A stretch of 64,000 nt of DNA, from assembly GCA_004794785.1 (NCBI GenBank), contig SJOL01009709.1, positions 782,149-846,148 of the forward strand, given 5' to 3'. Below are positions 1-12,519 of the stretch, piece by piece; positions within the stretch are counted from its first letter, which is position 1; each line of letters opens with the position of its first letter. The notes under the pieces were generated by a model, which saw only the letters and a list, made by a program, of their open reading frames with translations, was not told where the DNA came from and searched no databases. Position numbers and translations under genes: made by a program. Origin of the DNA: Opisthorchis felineus (Eukaryota > Platyhelminthes > Trematoda > Opisthorchiida > Opisthorchiidae).

Positions 1-1135
1 TTGGCTAAATCTTCGCTCGTAAAATTAAGCTGGGACCATCCAACCAATGAGACAAGTTACAACAGAAATGTGGCAATAAAAAGTGGCGATTGGATGTGCG
101 ACGTTATTGGTATTGCTTTGTATTTATCTTACACTCATCGGTTCCCTGATCTCAGTTATAATATGAAAGCGCGTCGGTCGAAAGAGATTGACTGTTGACA
201 CATCTGAAATATTATCATCGGGCTTCGATATTATTTTGAAGTCACGATACACTGGAGTACAATAACTAGAATACCACCTATGACAAATCTAAACGCCTGA
301 TCTTTCTTGTTTAATGCAGTAGTAACTAAAACACAAAGTGTAATAGATTCTTTGCGAGACTTATCAATTATAGGTTGAATTCTACATTCAGAAAATTTTT
401 AAAGCAAAGGGAACTTCGGGCAGGATGACGAAACTGCATACCATAACATAACCCTCGGGAGAATATTCTGCAGACTTTCTTGAAAAAACTAAGGACTATC
501 GTGTTGTGTAAGCAGCTTCTCGACTACACCGAGTTTCACCCAAGGGTGTCTGCAAACGAGAACATTAATGAAAAAGCGTCCAGGTACACGATCTCCCCAT
601 GATGGATTTTAAGGATGTCTATTGTATTACACTAATAAAGAAGTGTGGTTCTTATGTTACCTAATAGCGGAAGATGTCTCAAAGTTTAAACATCTGCGCA
701 AAAATTCACGAGCTTCACGCAGTTAATATACCTCACTAAAAGCAAAAATTTTGAATCTTGTTTTAGGAGCTCTTGGTAGCCACCGGAACTTTAAGAAGGA
801 CTCTCCAATAGCTTTAGGGATAAACATATTTGCTCAGTATAGGCAAACGTCACATCACTTGTCACAGGAACGTCTGTTCGTGTATGATTATTCTTTCTTT
901 GTTATGGATTGAAAAATCAGGTTTTTGAAGGATACTCGATGCACCATTTGGTGGTCTCAAATTACTCTTTGTTGAATGAAATGCAGCAGGCTGCTGGCAA
1001 CACAAAACGGTATGCTGTGTCATACTATTTGTATCTACCTGCCCATATCTATACTATTGTGTACCAGACTATACCACACGGTGTTAAAACATATTGTGCA
1101 GCGCTATACTGTAACAGAAATTACTATACTATAAC
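1..1135. other. Intergenic, nothing recognised
   Basis: AT-rich DNA without a recognisable coding domain, RNA gene or repeat on either strand. The 65-codon open stretch at the left edge (1-198) has no features I recognise and no supporting context. Confidence 0.5.
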
Positions 1136-1330
1136 AGAAAATAATAATCGTTCAGTTTTAACACCCTTTCAGTGCCTGTTTGTCATGCCTTCCGAAAGAA
1201 GCACGAGGCTCAAGATACTGCTAGGTTGCCCAAGCCCCGACAGGAGCAGTCGAGATACCGAGGTTGGGCTCGAAGCACGGATCTTCCAGTCTGTATGTTC
1301 TCACCTTGGCCACTGAGCTAACTCGAGCTC
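1136..1330 (-). repeat. tRNA-derived SINE, copy 1 (antisense)
   Basis: Read on the minus strand from about 1325, the element starts with a tRNA-like head. An A-box-like TAGCTCAGTGG lies near 1309-1319, followed about 45 bases later by a B-box-like GCTTCGAGCCC. The body runs to a TAT/AAT-rich end near 1136. The body is clearly related to a second copy at 57461-57662 in the opposite orientation: the two share a conceptual translation with the words GCPS.DR, EVG and RIF in the same order. A-box plus B-box plus a related dispersed copy is the standard signature of a polymerase III-transcribed tRNA-derived SINE. The 135-codon plus-strand open frame over this stretch (909-1316) is the antisense of the SINE, not a gene. 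Confidence 0.7.
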
Positions 1331-2855
1331 ATCTGATAAAATACAGTATGACAATACGTTTATGTGTGCCCTTCGTTGGACTCCCCGATAGCTATGGATG
1401 AGCTTGGATTTCAGAAATCATGGGCACTGTAGAACATTGTATTTTTTGTTAGAAGTAACATTTTTCGCGTTTAAGGTTACGGACGTCCCAACATTCTGAG
1501 TTGAATTAGATAATAACGGTGGGGTTGGGAAAAGCTTGCATGGAGGCAGGGTAACTTAATATCAGTGAATGAGACCAACTCCAGTATTTTGCGATTAAAT
1601 TATGTTTACCTCATATTTTCAGCTGAACGTAAACAGTCTGATAAAAATGCCGCTAACCTGAAGGCTGCCCCGTTTCAACATGATTTGTCCACTTGGATGC
1701 AAAAAGTTCCCACCCACCAGATACGTTACTTTAGCCCGATGAGCAAATTCAGGAGTAAGATTACATCTGCAAAATTGGTTTGGTGCGTATGTTAACACAC
1801 GTTTAATCACTGTCCGGTTTCAGCATTAGCAAATCATGGGACAGCAATATTTGAAAAGACGAAAACAAGGAAGCGATCTATTGTTTCACTCTTTATTCTA
1901 AAGTTTTAACCATGGTGAACCTCAGCTTTGACGGCAAAAATTATGGAAATATGACGGGTAGATGTGAACGTGGATAGTTCTGTTCAAACAAAGAAATGTC
2001 TTGTGGATTCCGTTAAATATCTGAAGCTGATTAGTTTGAAACATAAATTCGAATCCTGTCATGCACTGGAGATTTATGGACATTCATTTTCTTCAATGAT
2101 CTTTCTCGCTTTTCGTTTATGAAATCCCGTTGAGATATTCGAAAATAGATAAGAGATTTTGTTCATGTGGCCATAGTCAATTTTTGACGCCAGCCGTCTG
2201 GTTTTTGTGCGATCTGGCCTGGGAAAAGTTTGATTACGCAATATTTCAGGCAGCCAAGTCACATGGCGTGCTTTCTGGTAGTGCTGAAGCAAATCTGTAT
2301 AGTCTTTTGGCTAATAAATAAGACATAAAAGCAAGCAACAAAGCAGACCATGTGCAATCAGGCTGAAAATTGATGGCCAAGGGGATTTCCCAGATAAAGA
2401 CTATCTACTAGTAGGTTCAGGACTTAAACTTTCAGAAATACCCATAGTATTCGCAGCATTTGTGGGCGTAATCAAAACAAAAATGATAGTCTTGAATTAA
2501 AGTGACAGTCATTCACTAGCCGACAGCTGGCACATTTGTTTTCCAAACCAGTGGCGCGCCATTGCGGCTTTTCTCGCGGTATTTGATGGTTAGGCGTTAG
2601 CATTAATTCTTGCCCTGATCACAGGAAAAAAATAATAGGTTTTGTGGGTCACACTTAGCATTATCTAACATCTTGGTATACGTTTGCAATTTTAGTCCAC
2701 ATGCAGCATCCAGGAACATCATATGCGGTTGTGAAAAATAGCGAATGATTACGCTACTAATGTATGGAGATAAGATTAAGGTGCGGGAGGGGGTACCTCA
2801 GGGTCGTAAGAAGCCATTCCGGGCAAGGTAAACTACAAATTCACCAAACGCAGAG
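1331..2855. other. Intergenic, nothing recognised
   Basis: No domain, RNA gene or repeat recognised. Short overlapping open frames on both strands around 1565-1810 and 2074-2321 have no protein features I recognise. Confidence 0.5.
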
Positions 2856-3525
2856 TTGGACAGCACCTTGGTAGGTATTTTAAAACCTCTTGCCGGTAAA
2901 TCTAACACTTATCTTCAAGATTTGTACGACTACGCGAGCAAAGCCGTGATTTTTTTACTTGGAACTAGGATATTCGTGGGAGTTTTGACTTCAGTTCTTC
3001 ACATTCGAATACGTCGATGATCAAAGACAACCAGAGCAGGAAAAACCTACGTTAGACGAAATAATAAAAGGTGAAAAATGCCGGATACTCAACCACTTTA
3101 CAATTTACGCTTAAGAACGAAACCTGGTAATGGGATCTACAATGTTCATGGTTTGGTCAATATCTCTAAGGAGGAAATCAAACAGAACCCTTCGGCCGGT
3201 ATGAACAGTGGCCAAAAATATTTCGGCAGTATGTGGGTGATACTTTTGTCTTGATTAGACCAGATAAGCCTGGTGAATTCTACTATTGCCTTAATTATTT
3301 GAACACCCACATGAAATTCATTGCAGAGATAGGGTGGACTGTTCACGCATTCTCATCGGCCAAGTTATTCCTCAAACAGAATGTCTACTTGACTACTCGG
3401 CCTTTATGTGAAATACGGTACCACTCATATAGGCTCAACCCAGATCTTCAGACCGTGCTTTCTCCAGTGAACTTCCAGTTACTCGAAACCAAAGTGACAG
3501 AAGTGAAAGCCACTTAGGGACAATA
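2856..3525 (+). pseudogene. Penelope-like element fragment 1 (reverse transcriptase part)
   Basis: Pieces of a Penelope-like reverse transcriptase appear in order but in changing frames. At 2868-2935 there is an L-V-G-I-L-K-P-L-x-G-K-S motif. Near 3045-3085 comes the D-E-I-I-x-G segment, then near 3120-3165 a degenerate L-x-M-G-S block. At 3205-3345 there is Q-Y-V-G-D-T-F followed by K-P-G-E-F and N-x-H-M-K-F. In Penelope reverse transcriptases the catalytic box is normally Y-V-D-D-T-F, so the first aspartate is replaced by glycine here. At least two frame changes and the lost aspartate make this a dead relic. It lies just upstream of, and in the same direction as, a second more complete copy. 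Confidence 0.75.
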
Positions 3526-3540
3526 CTACAAAGATAGAAA

Positions 3541-5520
3541 AATACGTAAGTTCGAAAATTTACTTCCCAAGATTCAGCTTTCTAGTGAGCCCATAAAGAA
3601 GCGTGAGCTGCCAACTGGCTAGTGTAGCATGCTAATTTATCAAATAGAACGCTAAATGTGGAAGATCGCTGTCCGTTAGAGAAGGGTTTGAATTTTGCGG
3701 TAAGTAAATGGATGATAAGGGCGGAAGAAGTAATCCATAACGTTGAATCTGTGTTTCAAAAACTTCCGCAAATAAAGGCTGAGAAGCTACGGGTACAGCT
3801 AGCCACAGTCCTCAAGTCCCAAGCCAGGATCACCAAATGTTACACCAGCAGAGCGGACAACGTTGAACACCCCAAAATAGGTTGACAACGTAGTGATTAC
3901 AAAGGTGGATAAGAGTAAGGCCACTATTGTCATAAACAAGAGTGACTATCTACAGAAGGTCAAGCAACATTTAGTTGAGGGTACCTACCGTCTGACCGAT
4001 AGTGGGAATATTACGTCTATAATGAGCAGGAATAAAGTTGAAGTTGGCAGGTATTTGCGGTCCGTGATAAACCACTCAGGGCAAATTAATTCGTATGGAT
4101 TTTACCTCGAAAGTGCAATCCAACCATGGTTTTACGGCCTGTCAAAAATCCATAAACCAGATATCCCGGTGGAACCGATAGTAGACGGAAGGTGTTCTTC
4201 ACCCTATGAGTTGACTAGATTCTTGGTAGGTATTCTAAAACCCCTCAACGGAAAATCTAGCACCTAAATTAAGAATTCAGATGACTTTACTGACAAAGTA
4301 GCGGGTTTCACCGTGGAACCAGATGACATTCTTGTAAGTTTAGATGTCAATTCGTCATATAGAGACTTGTTAAAAGGGGACTCTTTAGAAATAGCCAGGC
4401 GACTGCTACTTGCAGATACCATACCTTCAGAACTGACAGGGCCTACAGTAGATGAAATAGTGGAAGGCATAAAAGCATGCATGGATCTTATTCATTCCGT
4501 TTTGACTCCGTGGTTTACGCTCAAGAACAAGGTCTAGCAATGGGATTTCCAATAACCCGGGTATCGGCAAATATTTTTATGGAGGAATTTGAACAGAGAG
4601 TCTTAGCTGGATTCCCTTACCCACCCAAGATATTCTGGCTTTTTGTAGATGACACTTTCATCGTGATGAAACGAGACAAGGTCAGTGAGTTTTACAATTA
4701 ACTGAATAACATAAATCCACACATCAATTTTGGTATGGAGATAGAGTCAACTCAGGGTACACTGCCCTTCTTAGACTGCGTGGCATATAAGTTGGGGGAA
4801 GACTCAAAACCACAGTGTATGAAAGGCCAGTTGACACTGCGGCGATTTTGAACACCCCGTCTGCTCATCCGAAATCTGTGTTCGCTACTATTGCATAAGT
4901 CGTTAGCCGAGTAAGAGCCCCGTGATCAGAAAAAATTGGACAGAGGTCCAAATCGAAGCAGTGGGTAGTGGATATCCAGCTAGTTTTACTAGGCCTCAAT
5001 TACGAAGGGTTGCGGTACCGGTGGGGAAAGCTAACGGGGAATAAATTGGGACTGCTATTTTCCATATAAACCAGGGACATCGGAAGTCATTTGAAGGATC
5101 ATAAACACTGCTAATATAAGTTTAGCTTTCCAGAAGAGAAAAACTCTTCACTCTGCACTAGCGCAACTGAAGGATAGCCTCCAGGTGAACAGAACCACGA
5201 AGCGTGTCTACAAAATTAAATGCAACCGCTGGGCTAAGTTGCAAGTAAGACAGACGGCCAGAGAACTTCACATCAGAATCGGAGAGCATAGGAAAAAAAT
5301 AAACAGGCCACCGGGAAGCGCAGACGAATATTGAGCGCTACTGAAAGCCTCAGCAGTGGCGGAACATGCATTGGACACGGGACACAAAGTAGCTTCAGAA
5401 AATGTTGGATTTTGGAGGTACGGATTGAGGTCCACGCCACAAAGTCTGAAGGTCAATGCAGTTGAAATCGCCGAGCATCCTAAATACGGCTACCAAGAAT
5501 TCGAAGCCAGAACCGGCCAG
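3541..5520 (+). pseudogene. Penelope-like element fragment 2 (RT plus GIY-YIG endonuclease)
   Basis: A longer Penelope-like relic. The N-terminal region is open from 3631 to 3885 (N-L-S-N-R-T-L, then K-G-L-N-F-A, then a helical E-L-R-like segment). After a frame break, 3893-4267 gives K-A-T-I-V-I-N-K-x-D-Y and the typical F-Y-G-L-S-K-I-H-K-P, ending in I-L-K-P-L-N-G-K-S. 4313-4537 carries D-D-I-L-V-S-L-D-V. 4477-4701 carries Q-G-L-A-M-G-F-P and the catalytic F-V-D-D-T-F, with both aspartates kept. 4745-4780 gives L-P-F-L-D. Near 5207-5330 a GIY-YIG-type endonuclease follows (V-Y-K-I-K-C-N-R, then R-I-G-E-H-R-K-K), and 5335-5465 has A-E-H-A-L-D-T-G-H-K. Domain order (RT then GIY-YIG) is diagnostic of the family. 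Stops at 4699 and 5332 and several frameshifts show it is inactive. Confidence 0.85.
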
Positions 5521-8500
5521 TAAATATAAAGAATAAGCACACCACCAAGAGACGTAAATCGATGGCAAGTGCTAACCAAAGATAAAAACGGCAGAGTATT
5601 CACTAGACATGAAGCACAAAATAAAGTTAGAAAGTGATGAGGTTTGCAGCAAAGAGACAAGATTCATGATAGATGACTTTTTGCCAATGCAGTAGAAATA
5701 GACGAGCATTTTGAGTGGGAACATAATAGGTCCGGGACTGGCGAGCATGAGGTTAGCGTCATTAGACCAGCCGAGTTGGTGCGTGACGATGTGCGGTGTC
5801 AGTGAAGGCGGTCATCAACAGAAGTAGCATCAAACCTGCTAGCATAGCACAAGCCGATTGAACACCATGTTTACCTTCCCAGTCTCCAATCATCTTGACG
5901 TAGAATTAACAAACACACATAGCGTGAAGACTTCAAAACCGAGTAAATTGATATCACTCTCCACTTTCGTCCCATCGGTCATGAGAATTGTTAACCTTTA
6001 CAAAGCTCTCTTTATCATTCAAAACCAAGTTGGTGTGCTGGTTGAATGAGATATTACTGATTGTTCCTCAGTCTGTCTTAAATACCGGTAAACACATTCA
6101 ATTACTTAATTTACCTGACGATGCTTTCGTGTCAAAAGTAAAACGCTCCTCGGCAGTAAATCCACTTGCAGTCCACCAAACCCCTCTGAAACGATATCAG
6201 ACAATTCTTCTTGCATACTGATGAATGACAAATACAAAGATGGAGCTTCTTCTACATAAGGCACTTAAGGGACAGCGTTACATGTCCGATAGGCAGAAAA
6301 CAGCGATCAGTGGAGACGCACTGTTCAACAAAACACTAAAGTCATTTTCGTGTCATGGTGGTCGCAAAATAACTTCTGAAACTGCAATAGTGGGACGGGT
6401 TATAGTCGTCTTCGCAACTTTAAGTAGATGTCCCTTAGTGGCGACTCTGTCAGCCGCAAGTGTTCTCAGCGCATCAAAAGGTAATTCTCACTAGACACCA
6501 TGCAAGCCAGAAACCCAGCTATTTGAAATTCCGTTTTGTTCTTGAACACTTACGTCTACTGAGTGCAGAGTGAACTGTGAGGTTAACCACTCAGGAACAT
6601 CTATACTTTGATTTGATAACGTAAAAAACGATTTGCGCTTTTTTCCAATGTAACACCATAATATCAAACTCATAAGCCCACTTGTGTAATTGTTCTAGTT
6701 AATAACCCGCTCTTTTATTGACGAAAGTCTACCAGCTGGGCCACAGATCTGAAAGATAAACTTACATTGGTGTACCAATAAACACGATAGCATCCCACTC
6801 GCTCATAAACTTCATTTGTCCTCGAAGCCTCAGGCATCCTTTCTGTGGGAGACAAGTCATTTCTTTTCCGGATTCTTCTATTTCTAAACGAAAGGATAAA
6901 AGTAATGGATGACTTTTTTAATAGATGTACCTTCAGGAAATAAACTGCGTTTATCATAAAGGAAACTACTAATAAACGAGAGATTCAGCTGAGTCTCCCG
7001 TGAAAGCCAAATTGATATGCAAATGGGAGAATTTGTCGTAAACCGCGTTTACTTTCAATGCTATGCCCAATGCTTGTTGATGTCACTTTAGTAGTTTACC
7101 TACGACATGCTTACGCGCAGATGAATTGGCTGCAATAGACAACGATTGATTGTAAACATGTTTATCACCATTCTGTGTCCACAAAGCAGAAAACTTTTCA
7201 ATAAACAGTTGAAAAACTTTAGCCGCAAAACAATGCAATGGTTTCCGCTTGTGGATGAGGTCTGTTTGCCAGAATCCCGAACGCTTCAGCCAAAATGATT
7301 CTAGCCGTAGACATTTCGATCCTGACATTTCCGCATACAGACACCTTAGTTCGCGGACGTTTCGGGTTCGGCGAATTTCTGTCTTCGGATTTGTTGATAC
7401 ACGGTATCAACAAAACATAGAAATGAGGAATGATTTCGAAAAGCTGTAGAATACTGGTTTTTGTCGCCTAGCCTATACCAAAAATTTACCTGTTTGTTTG
7501 AATGTAGAAAATGCTCTCTAAAAAAACTCAACAGGAGGACAGAAATATTTGATGCAGATGTATGTAGTGTATTGCCTATCACCTACGACTCTTAAAAATC
7601 TGAGCCAAATCAATAGAAATGCAATCGCAGCTGTAGACCGAAGATATTGTTTAGAACAGGTAACCGTCAGGGAGTGAACTGCGCAACAACTAGCGCCTGC
7701 TACACATCATATGTCAGAGATATTCATTTGCTATACGATGAATTTATTTGGGTGCTGTACAATACCAAACGTTTCCTTGAATAGCAGGACACTTTTATTT
7801 ACTTACTGATCTGATGAACACCCACACTGCGTGAATCCGCTGGCTATCAATCACGATGTAATATTACGTGGAACACTTTTCAGCTCTTATTAGCAGCTTG
7901 CCTATGCTTATTTCTGCATGTGAAACATAATTAACAGCTCAAGAAAATGCAATTTAGCTTTTCGTGAGATGCCAATTTCCGTTAGATAGGTTGAAAAACG
8001 AGAAGGGGATGACTATAGTACTGTGAACCAAATGCACACTTCGTGTGCTACCAATTGGTCCAATTAGCAGAAAAAGGAGCGAATGTTCGGTTCAAGCTCA
8101 GGCCAGGGTAGAATGGGATACTGCGAAATACGGTTTGTAATGGGAACGCATTCATCATCAACATATGGTGATATGTTAAATATTCTCCTAGATATCAGAA
8201 TGCATGTAGAATCAAAAAGCCTTTTCTGCAAAGTATCTTCTGAATTTTACAGTTGCCCGATAAAAAAAGGAAAATGGACTAAAGCTAATCATCTCGCACG
8301 CATTCGTCAGAGTGGTAACAGTCAGATCTCAGGAATAAAATGACTGCCATTCGGTGGTTGATCGAGAGACAGATGAATTTTTTTTTTCCGAGTTAATTCT
8401 GTGTCCATTGAGATAGTTCCTCCAAACTTATTGCAATTGGGTGAACTGAAGCGAAGACCAAGCTTGTGAGGAATTTGGATAGAATGTTCATTGCGCAGTA

Positions 8501-9439
8501 GATAATTCTGAATGAGCTAGCCATATTGATCTGGTTTATCTGGAATTGGTTTGTAAGTCCCTGACTTCTGACCAACAAACCCAGGATGGTTTTGGGAAAC
8601 ACTGTTTAATCCTGCAGGACGGTTATTGCGAGCAGTCAGATAAGCGATCGACAAACGAGTCACTTTAAATCATCAATCATATCGATCTAGAGGCATGACC
8701 TAGTAACAGATGAAGCAGCCGCAATACGGATTGCGTGACCAGGCCCTATGCCGTCAACACCGATTCCCATGGACTTTGAACTTGTCCTGGTCATGTGACG
8801 CAAGCTAACAGAACCCCTCGTTTAAAAGGCCGATAGACTATAATCTGTCCAGTTAGATGAAACCTGATTTTTCTGGTGGCTAGTTGTCTGTGTTGTCTTT
8901 TCCTTGATTTTATTCAATCAACCAATACTGAGTACTCTTTTTGACCATCAACACGTTACACTCTGGATATTTATTGATCAGACTAGGTGATCCGAATAAC
9001 ATTGTTTGTCGTTTTGTGTTTTTGATAACATTATGGAATTATTTAGTAGAATTCCGAATTCCAGTCTATGACAGTAGCTACTGACCGGTTCGTGGTGGGC
9101 GTTTTTTGCTCTTTGGGTCAGTATTCCGACCGGATGTCTAGATTGCATCACCGAAACATCGGATTGCAACGCGCTGAACTGCTTCTGACAGCGTTTATTT
9201 GATAACTTGTGGTGCAGACCGTTAAATGATGAACTTTGATGGCCAACCAAACACCTTCTGTAGAAACTCTCCACAGAGTTACTTTGCCTAGATTGATCCA
9301 ATTCGCCCGCAACAAATGCGTCCGTTTTCTCCTTTTGTGGAGGCCACACGGCATTCATGCTAAGCACATGGGCCAGTTTAATAGAACAACAAACGGGAGA
9401 GGTTGCTCTTTATGGACCATACATCGGATCAATGGAGGA
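5521..9439. other. Intergenic, nothing recognised
   Basis: Nearly 4 kb with only short, overlapping open frames on both strands (for example 6225-6494, 7083-7582, 8083-8343) and no domain I recognise. Part of 9236-9440 may be the decayed upstream portion of the Penelope fragment that follows, but I cannot align it to RT motifs. Confidence 0.45.
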
Positions 9440-10005
9440 ATCAATTATACGGTAGTCAGTAACCATTCAGAGACTAAGTTAGACGCAAAATTCCATCTAA
9501 CCTTTCTGGAAAGGAAATTACAGAATACCACATTAAAATCTCAAGACCGAAGGACAAAGATGACACAACCAAGAGGAACAATGTGATATACCGAATGAAC
9601 TGCAACAACTGCAACAAGTTGTACGTTGGAGAAACTGGAAGGAAATTATGTACACGAATGAAGAAACACAACGCGGCCGTCGGGAGACATGACACCCTAT
9701 CTTTGATATCCATACATGAAGACCAAGAAGGTCACAAATTCAATCTGGAAAACGCAAAAGTCTTGGCATACGGAGGTACGAAACTTGGAAGGGAAGTTCT
9801 GGAACCATGGTACACCACGACGGATTCGATCAACCGACGCATTGAACTAGATCCAATTTACACACCACTGTGTGCAAAGGATCAATATCTCATTCGGAAT
9901 ACTCGAAGGCAGCCGAATATCGGATTAACTAACCAAGAAACAAAAAATACCTTGGGGTTGGATCAACCTAGCTCACAAAATACAACCCAGAGGGGTCAAA
10001 GATAG
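9440..10005 (+). pseudogene. Penelope-like element fragment 3 (GIY-YIG endonuclease end)
   Basis: Open from about 9535 to the stop at 10003-10005 in one frame; the first in-frame ATG is at 9583, but the reading clearly starts upstream (linker R-P-K-D-K-D-D). The protein is the C-terminal GIY-YIG nuclease of a Penelope-like element. It has V-I-Y-R-M-N-C-x-x-C, then Y-V-G-E-T-G-R-K-L, a basic T-R-M-K-K-H, then S-I-H-x-D-x-x-G-H-K-F, and the C-terminal E-x-W-Y block with R-R-I-E-L-D-P. In the family this domain nicks target DNA to start reverse transcription. The reverse transcriptase that should precede it is missing, so this is a 3'-truncated copy. The nuclease part itself is intact and much better preserved than in fragment 2, and it differs in sequence, so it is probably another subfamily. 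Confidence 0.85.
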
Positions 10006-10345
10006 AGGTCACTCCAGCACCGACCAGAGTACGAGAGCAGGGGAGATCAAGCACAAAGGTCCCGTGGTGATCGATCAGTCAGGACACAGGCTAACAGAGC
10101 AACCAATGGAATCATCCGAAAAACGACCAATCGTGATCGAAGGCCAACAAGTTTATTAACATACACGCAACACTACTCAACGCACAACCACCGACCCATC
10201 GCCACACTCCACTTCGCGCCCTGACGAAGCACTGATGATGTCACCTCGATTGCCTGTGAAACGTTTGCAATCAAATTGCCCAGCTCAAAAAACAAACTAA
10301 CGACTAAATTGGAAATCTCCCAGTCAAACTATTGTTTTATTTTGG
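10006..10345 (+). repeat. 3' tail of Penelope-like fragment 3
   Basis: Noncoding DNA after the GIY-YIG stop codon. Near 10210-10300 it contains C-rich DNA, an imperfect hairpin CTTCG/CGAAG around CGCCCTGA, CTGATGA (10232-10238), GAAAC (10258-10262), then GTTTGCAATCAAATTGCC. A diverged copy of this tail lies at 16690-16790 without any coding part, which shows that it is a repeat-family end. CTGATGA and GAAAC in this order resemble a hammerhead ribozyme core. Such ribozymes are known from Penelope-like elements. In this copy the helix between the two boxes does not pair. Confidence 0.6.
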
Positions 10346-12519
10346 CGGCAGCTTTCTGGAAAGTCACTTGTTCAGTACATGTCACCAAAATGCGGTGGAT
10401 ATCTGTAGCTCAGCTAGGCAGACTAATGGCCACGCCATCGAAATGAAGAAGAAAAAGTGGCTAATGACACATACGATTAGCATAGGTAATGGGACTGTAA
10501 ATGCCAAAACGGTTGAAGTTCAATAAAGTTCAATGCACTAGCGAGTCCATATTCACATCTTGGTTGGAATTCACGCCCTTAAACGGAAGACTAAAGGATG
10601 ACACGTGAAAACTGCGGAAACGTGAACTTAACTTCAGGGGGATTCACTGAATTTCGTGGAAAGCATCGAAAGTATTTTTTTCCAGTAGACCTTGACTGGG
10701 TTCTTTGTCATAGTTATCAAGGCGAAGGCTTTAGAATTTTCACTATAAAACACTTTTCCGTTTAAATTATTATTATTTTTCTGTCGATATGAATCAGATG
10801 TGAGCGTGATAAAAATTGCTGTGCTTGATAAAATTTGCACAGTGTCCATTCTGTTATGTCCCTATGATTACTGAACGAAGCGCAATATTGGTAGAGGCCC
10901 ACTTGCAAACAGGCCAGAGGATTATTTGAGTGCCTCATTACCATTACCGTAATTTGCGAATTAGTATATTTCCTCAGTTGCGTACAATTCATTGTTCACG
11001 TTCGGGACCTACGCCTATCCCATGAGTCTCAAGGAGGGCGAATACAGTAGTGGACTGTCGAAGTTAATCAGTTAGTTAGTTATTTCGATCAAAGGATTCT
11101 GAAGCATTCGATTGTCTAATTAGGGAATTCAGCGTAGCTTGAGCAGCTGCAAAGCCCTGAGCTGGTGTATCAAGGGCCAGAATATCCGGCGCCAGAATGA
11201 TTAATTAAATTTCATTTACTTTTCAGAGACACTATTATTTCTGTCAGCGTTGTCAAGCGGTTAACACGTATGGAGGGAAAAGCAGCTGTTCGCAGTTCTT
11301 TTGTGGCCTGTTTAAACTTCTATCCGCAGCACTATTCATAAACACTAAAAAATGCAGCATTTAACGCCTGCCAACTACTTTCACTGCTTGATGCTTTAAA
11401 ATTGCCAGGAGGTTCCAATGTGCGGTTTCATAATAAACTTTCAACTTACCAGTGTCCACAACGTCGTAATTGGTACTAGTGAGTTCAAAAATATTGTTTG
11501 TATGAAGCATGATCTGTAACAAAGGGCAGATTGACAGTGAGAATGTCTGTGTTCAGAAATGTGTTTAAAAACAGCGACGAAATTTTAGCCTTTTCCATCA
11601 GCTCACATCAGAGGTAGAAATATTGCATTGTTATTTCGATCACGATGAACAAAGGTTTCTAGAAGCCCAAATCGAGGTTTTCTGTTAGCAGGTCGATCAC
11701 CGTTTTAGATCTATGGTCAATAATGACTGTCAGCAGAAGAACTCTAGAGTAGCCCCAGATACTTTCTGCTACATATTAAAGGTATTTCCATAAATACTGT
11801 TTGTGAGAAAAAATTCAGTCCATGCTAATAGCTTTGGTACTGTATTCAAAATGAGTAAACTACAGGACCTCAAACGGAGGTAAGACCATCTTTGTTGGTT
11901 GATTTCGTAGCAAAAATGAGACCACATGATAGATGACTTTTGCTTGTATGCTTGTTTGCTAAGACAAAGACCAAACGATAAGGCAGGTGTGTTTTTTACG
12001 GCAAAACTTGGAAAACGAAATGCAAACGCCAGCGAAACAGGCGAACCAATTATGTTTTAGCTGGTGCAAAACAATAACTAACAGATTAGACAACTGTAAA
12101 CTGAACACAAGGAGGTCAGTTCTTCCCATCTCACATCTGGTTGATGCATGGAGTCAAATCATGGGAAGTATTCCAATTTGGAGACTGAACTGAATCAAGG
12201 GCAAATAACGAAGTGGCTAGAAATTGATTCGGCCATCAAAGCGTAGTCTTAGCTGCAGTAGGTGATCCCCCCGGATGAACAATACAACCCATAATAGCTT
12301 ACAAAAATATCCTAGAAATCCTTGTGTGGATAGACTTGTATTGTATACGGACGACAACTACTGCCGAAAAGTTTGCGTCCCAAAATATATGGCTCTTGTC
12401 TATTTTCACGAACTTGATGAAAGAAACTCAGTGTTTCATGGTGCAAAAAACGTGGGCTAGCTTGTTGAATCATTCAAACATTTTCAACAATTCGCAGGAA
12501 GATTAAGTGCGTCACTTAC
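10346..12519. other. Nothing recognised; probably intron 2 of the guanylate cyclase gene
   Basis: No coding domain found on either strand. Because the cyclase exon ending at 12520 (minus strand) finishes with a good donor site, this DNA should be the start of the next intron. I looked on the minus strand for the rest of the HNOBA domain and the cyclase catalytic motifs between 1 and 12519 and did not find them, so the next exon may lie beyond the left edge. That places the SINE and the three Penelope fragments inside the gene as well, if the assembly is correct. Confidence 0.4.

Noticed and set aside
909..1316. 135-codon plus-strand open frame as a gene
   Set aside because: Its C-terminal half is the antisense of a tRNA-derived SINE that recurs at 57461-57662; no other support.
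5700..5850. Penelope tail or ribozyme behind fragment 2
   Set aside because: I looked for CTGATGA/GAAAC after the GIY-YIG remnant and found no convincing arrangement.
1..12519. Remaining guanylate cyclase exons (HNOBA end, coiled coil, catalytic domain)
   Set aside because: Minus-strand open frames in this interval show none of the expected motifs by eye; a profile search would be needed to exclude very short exons.
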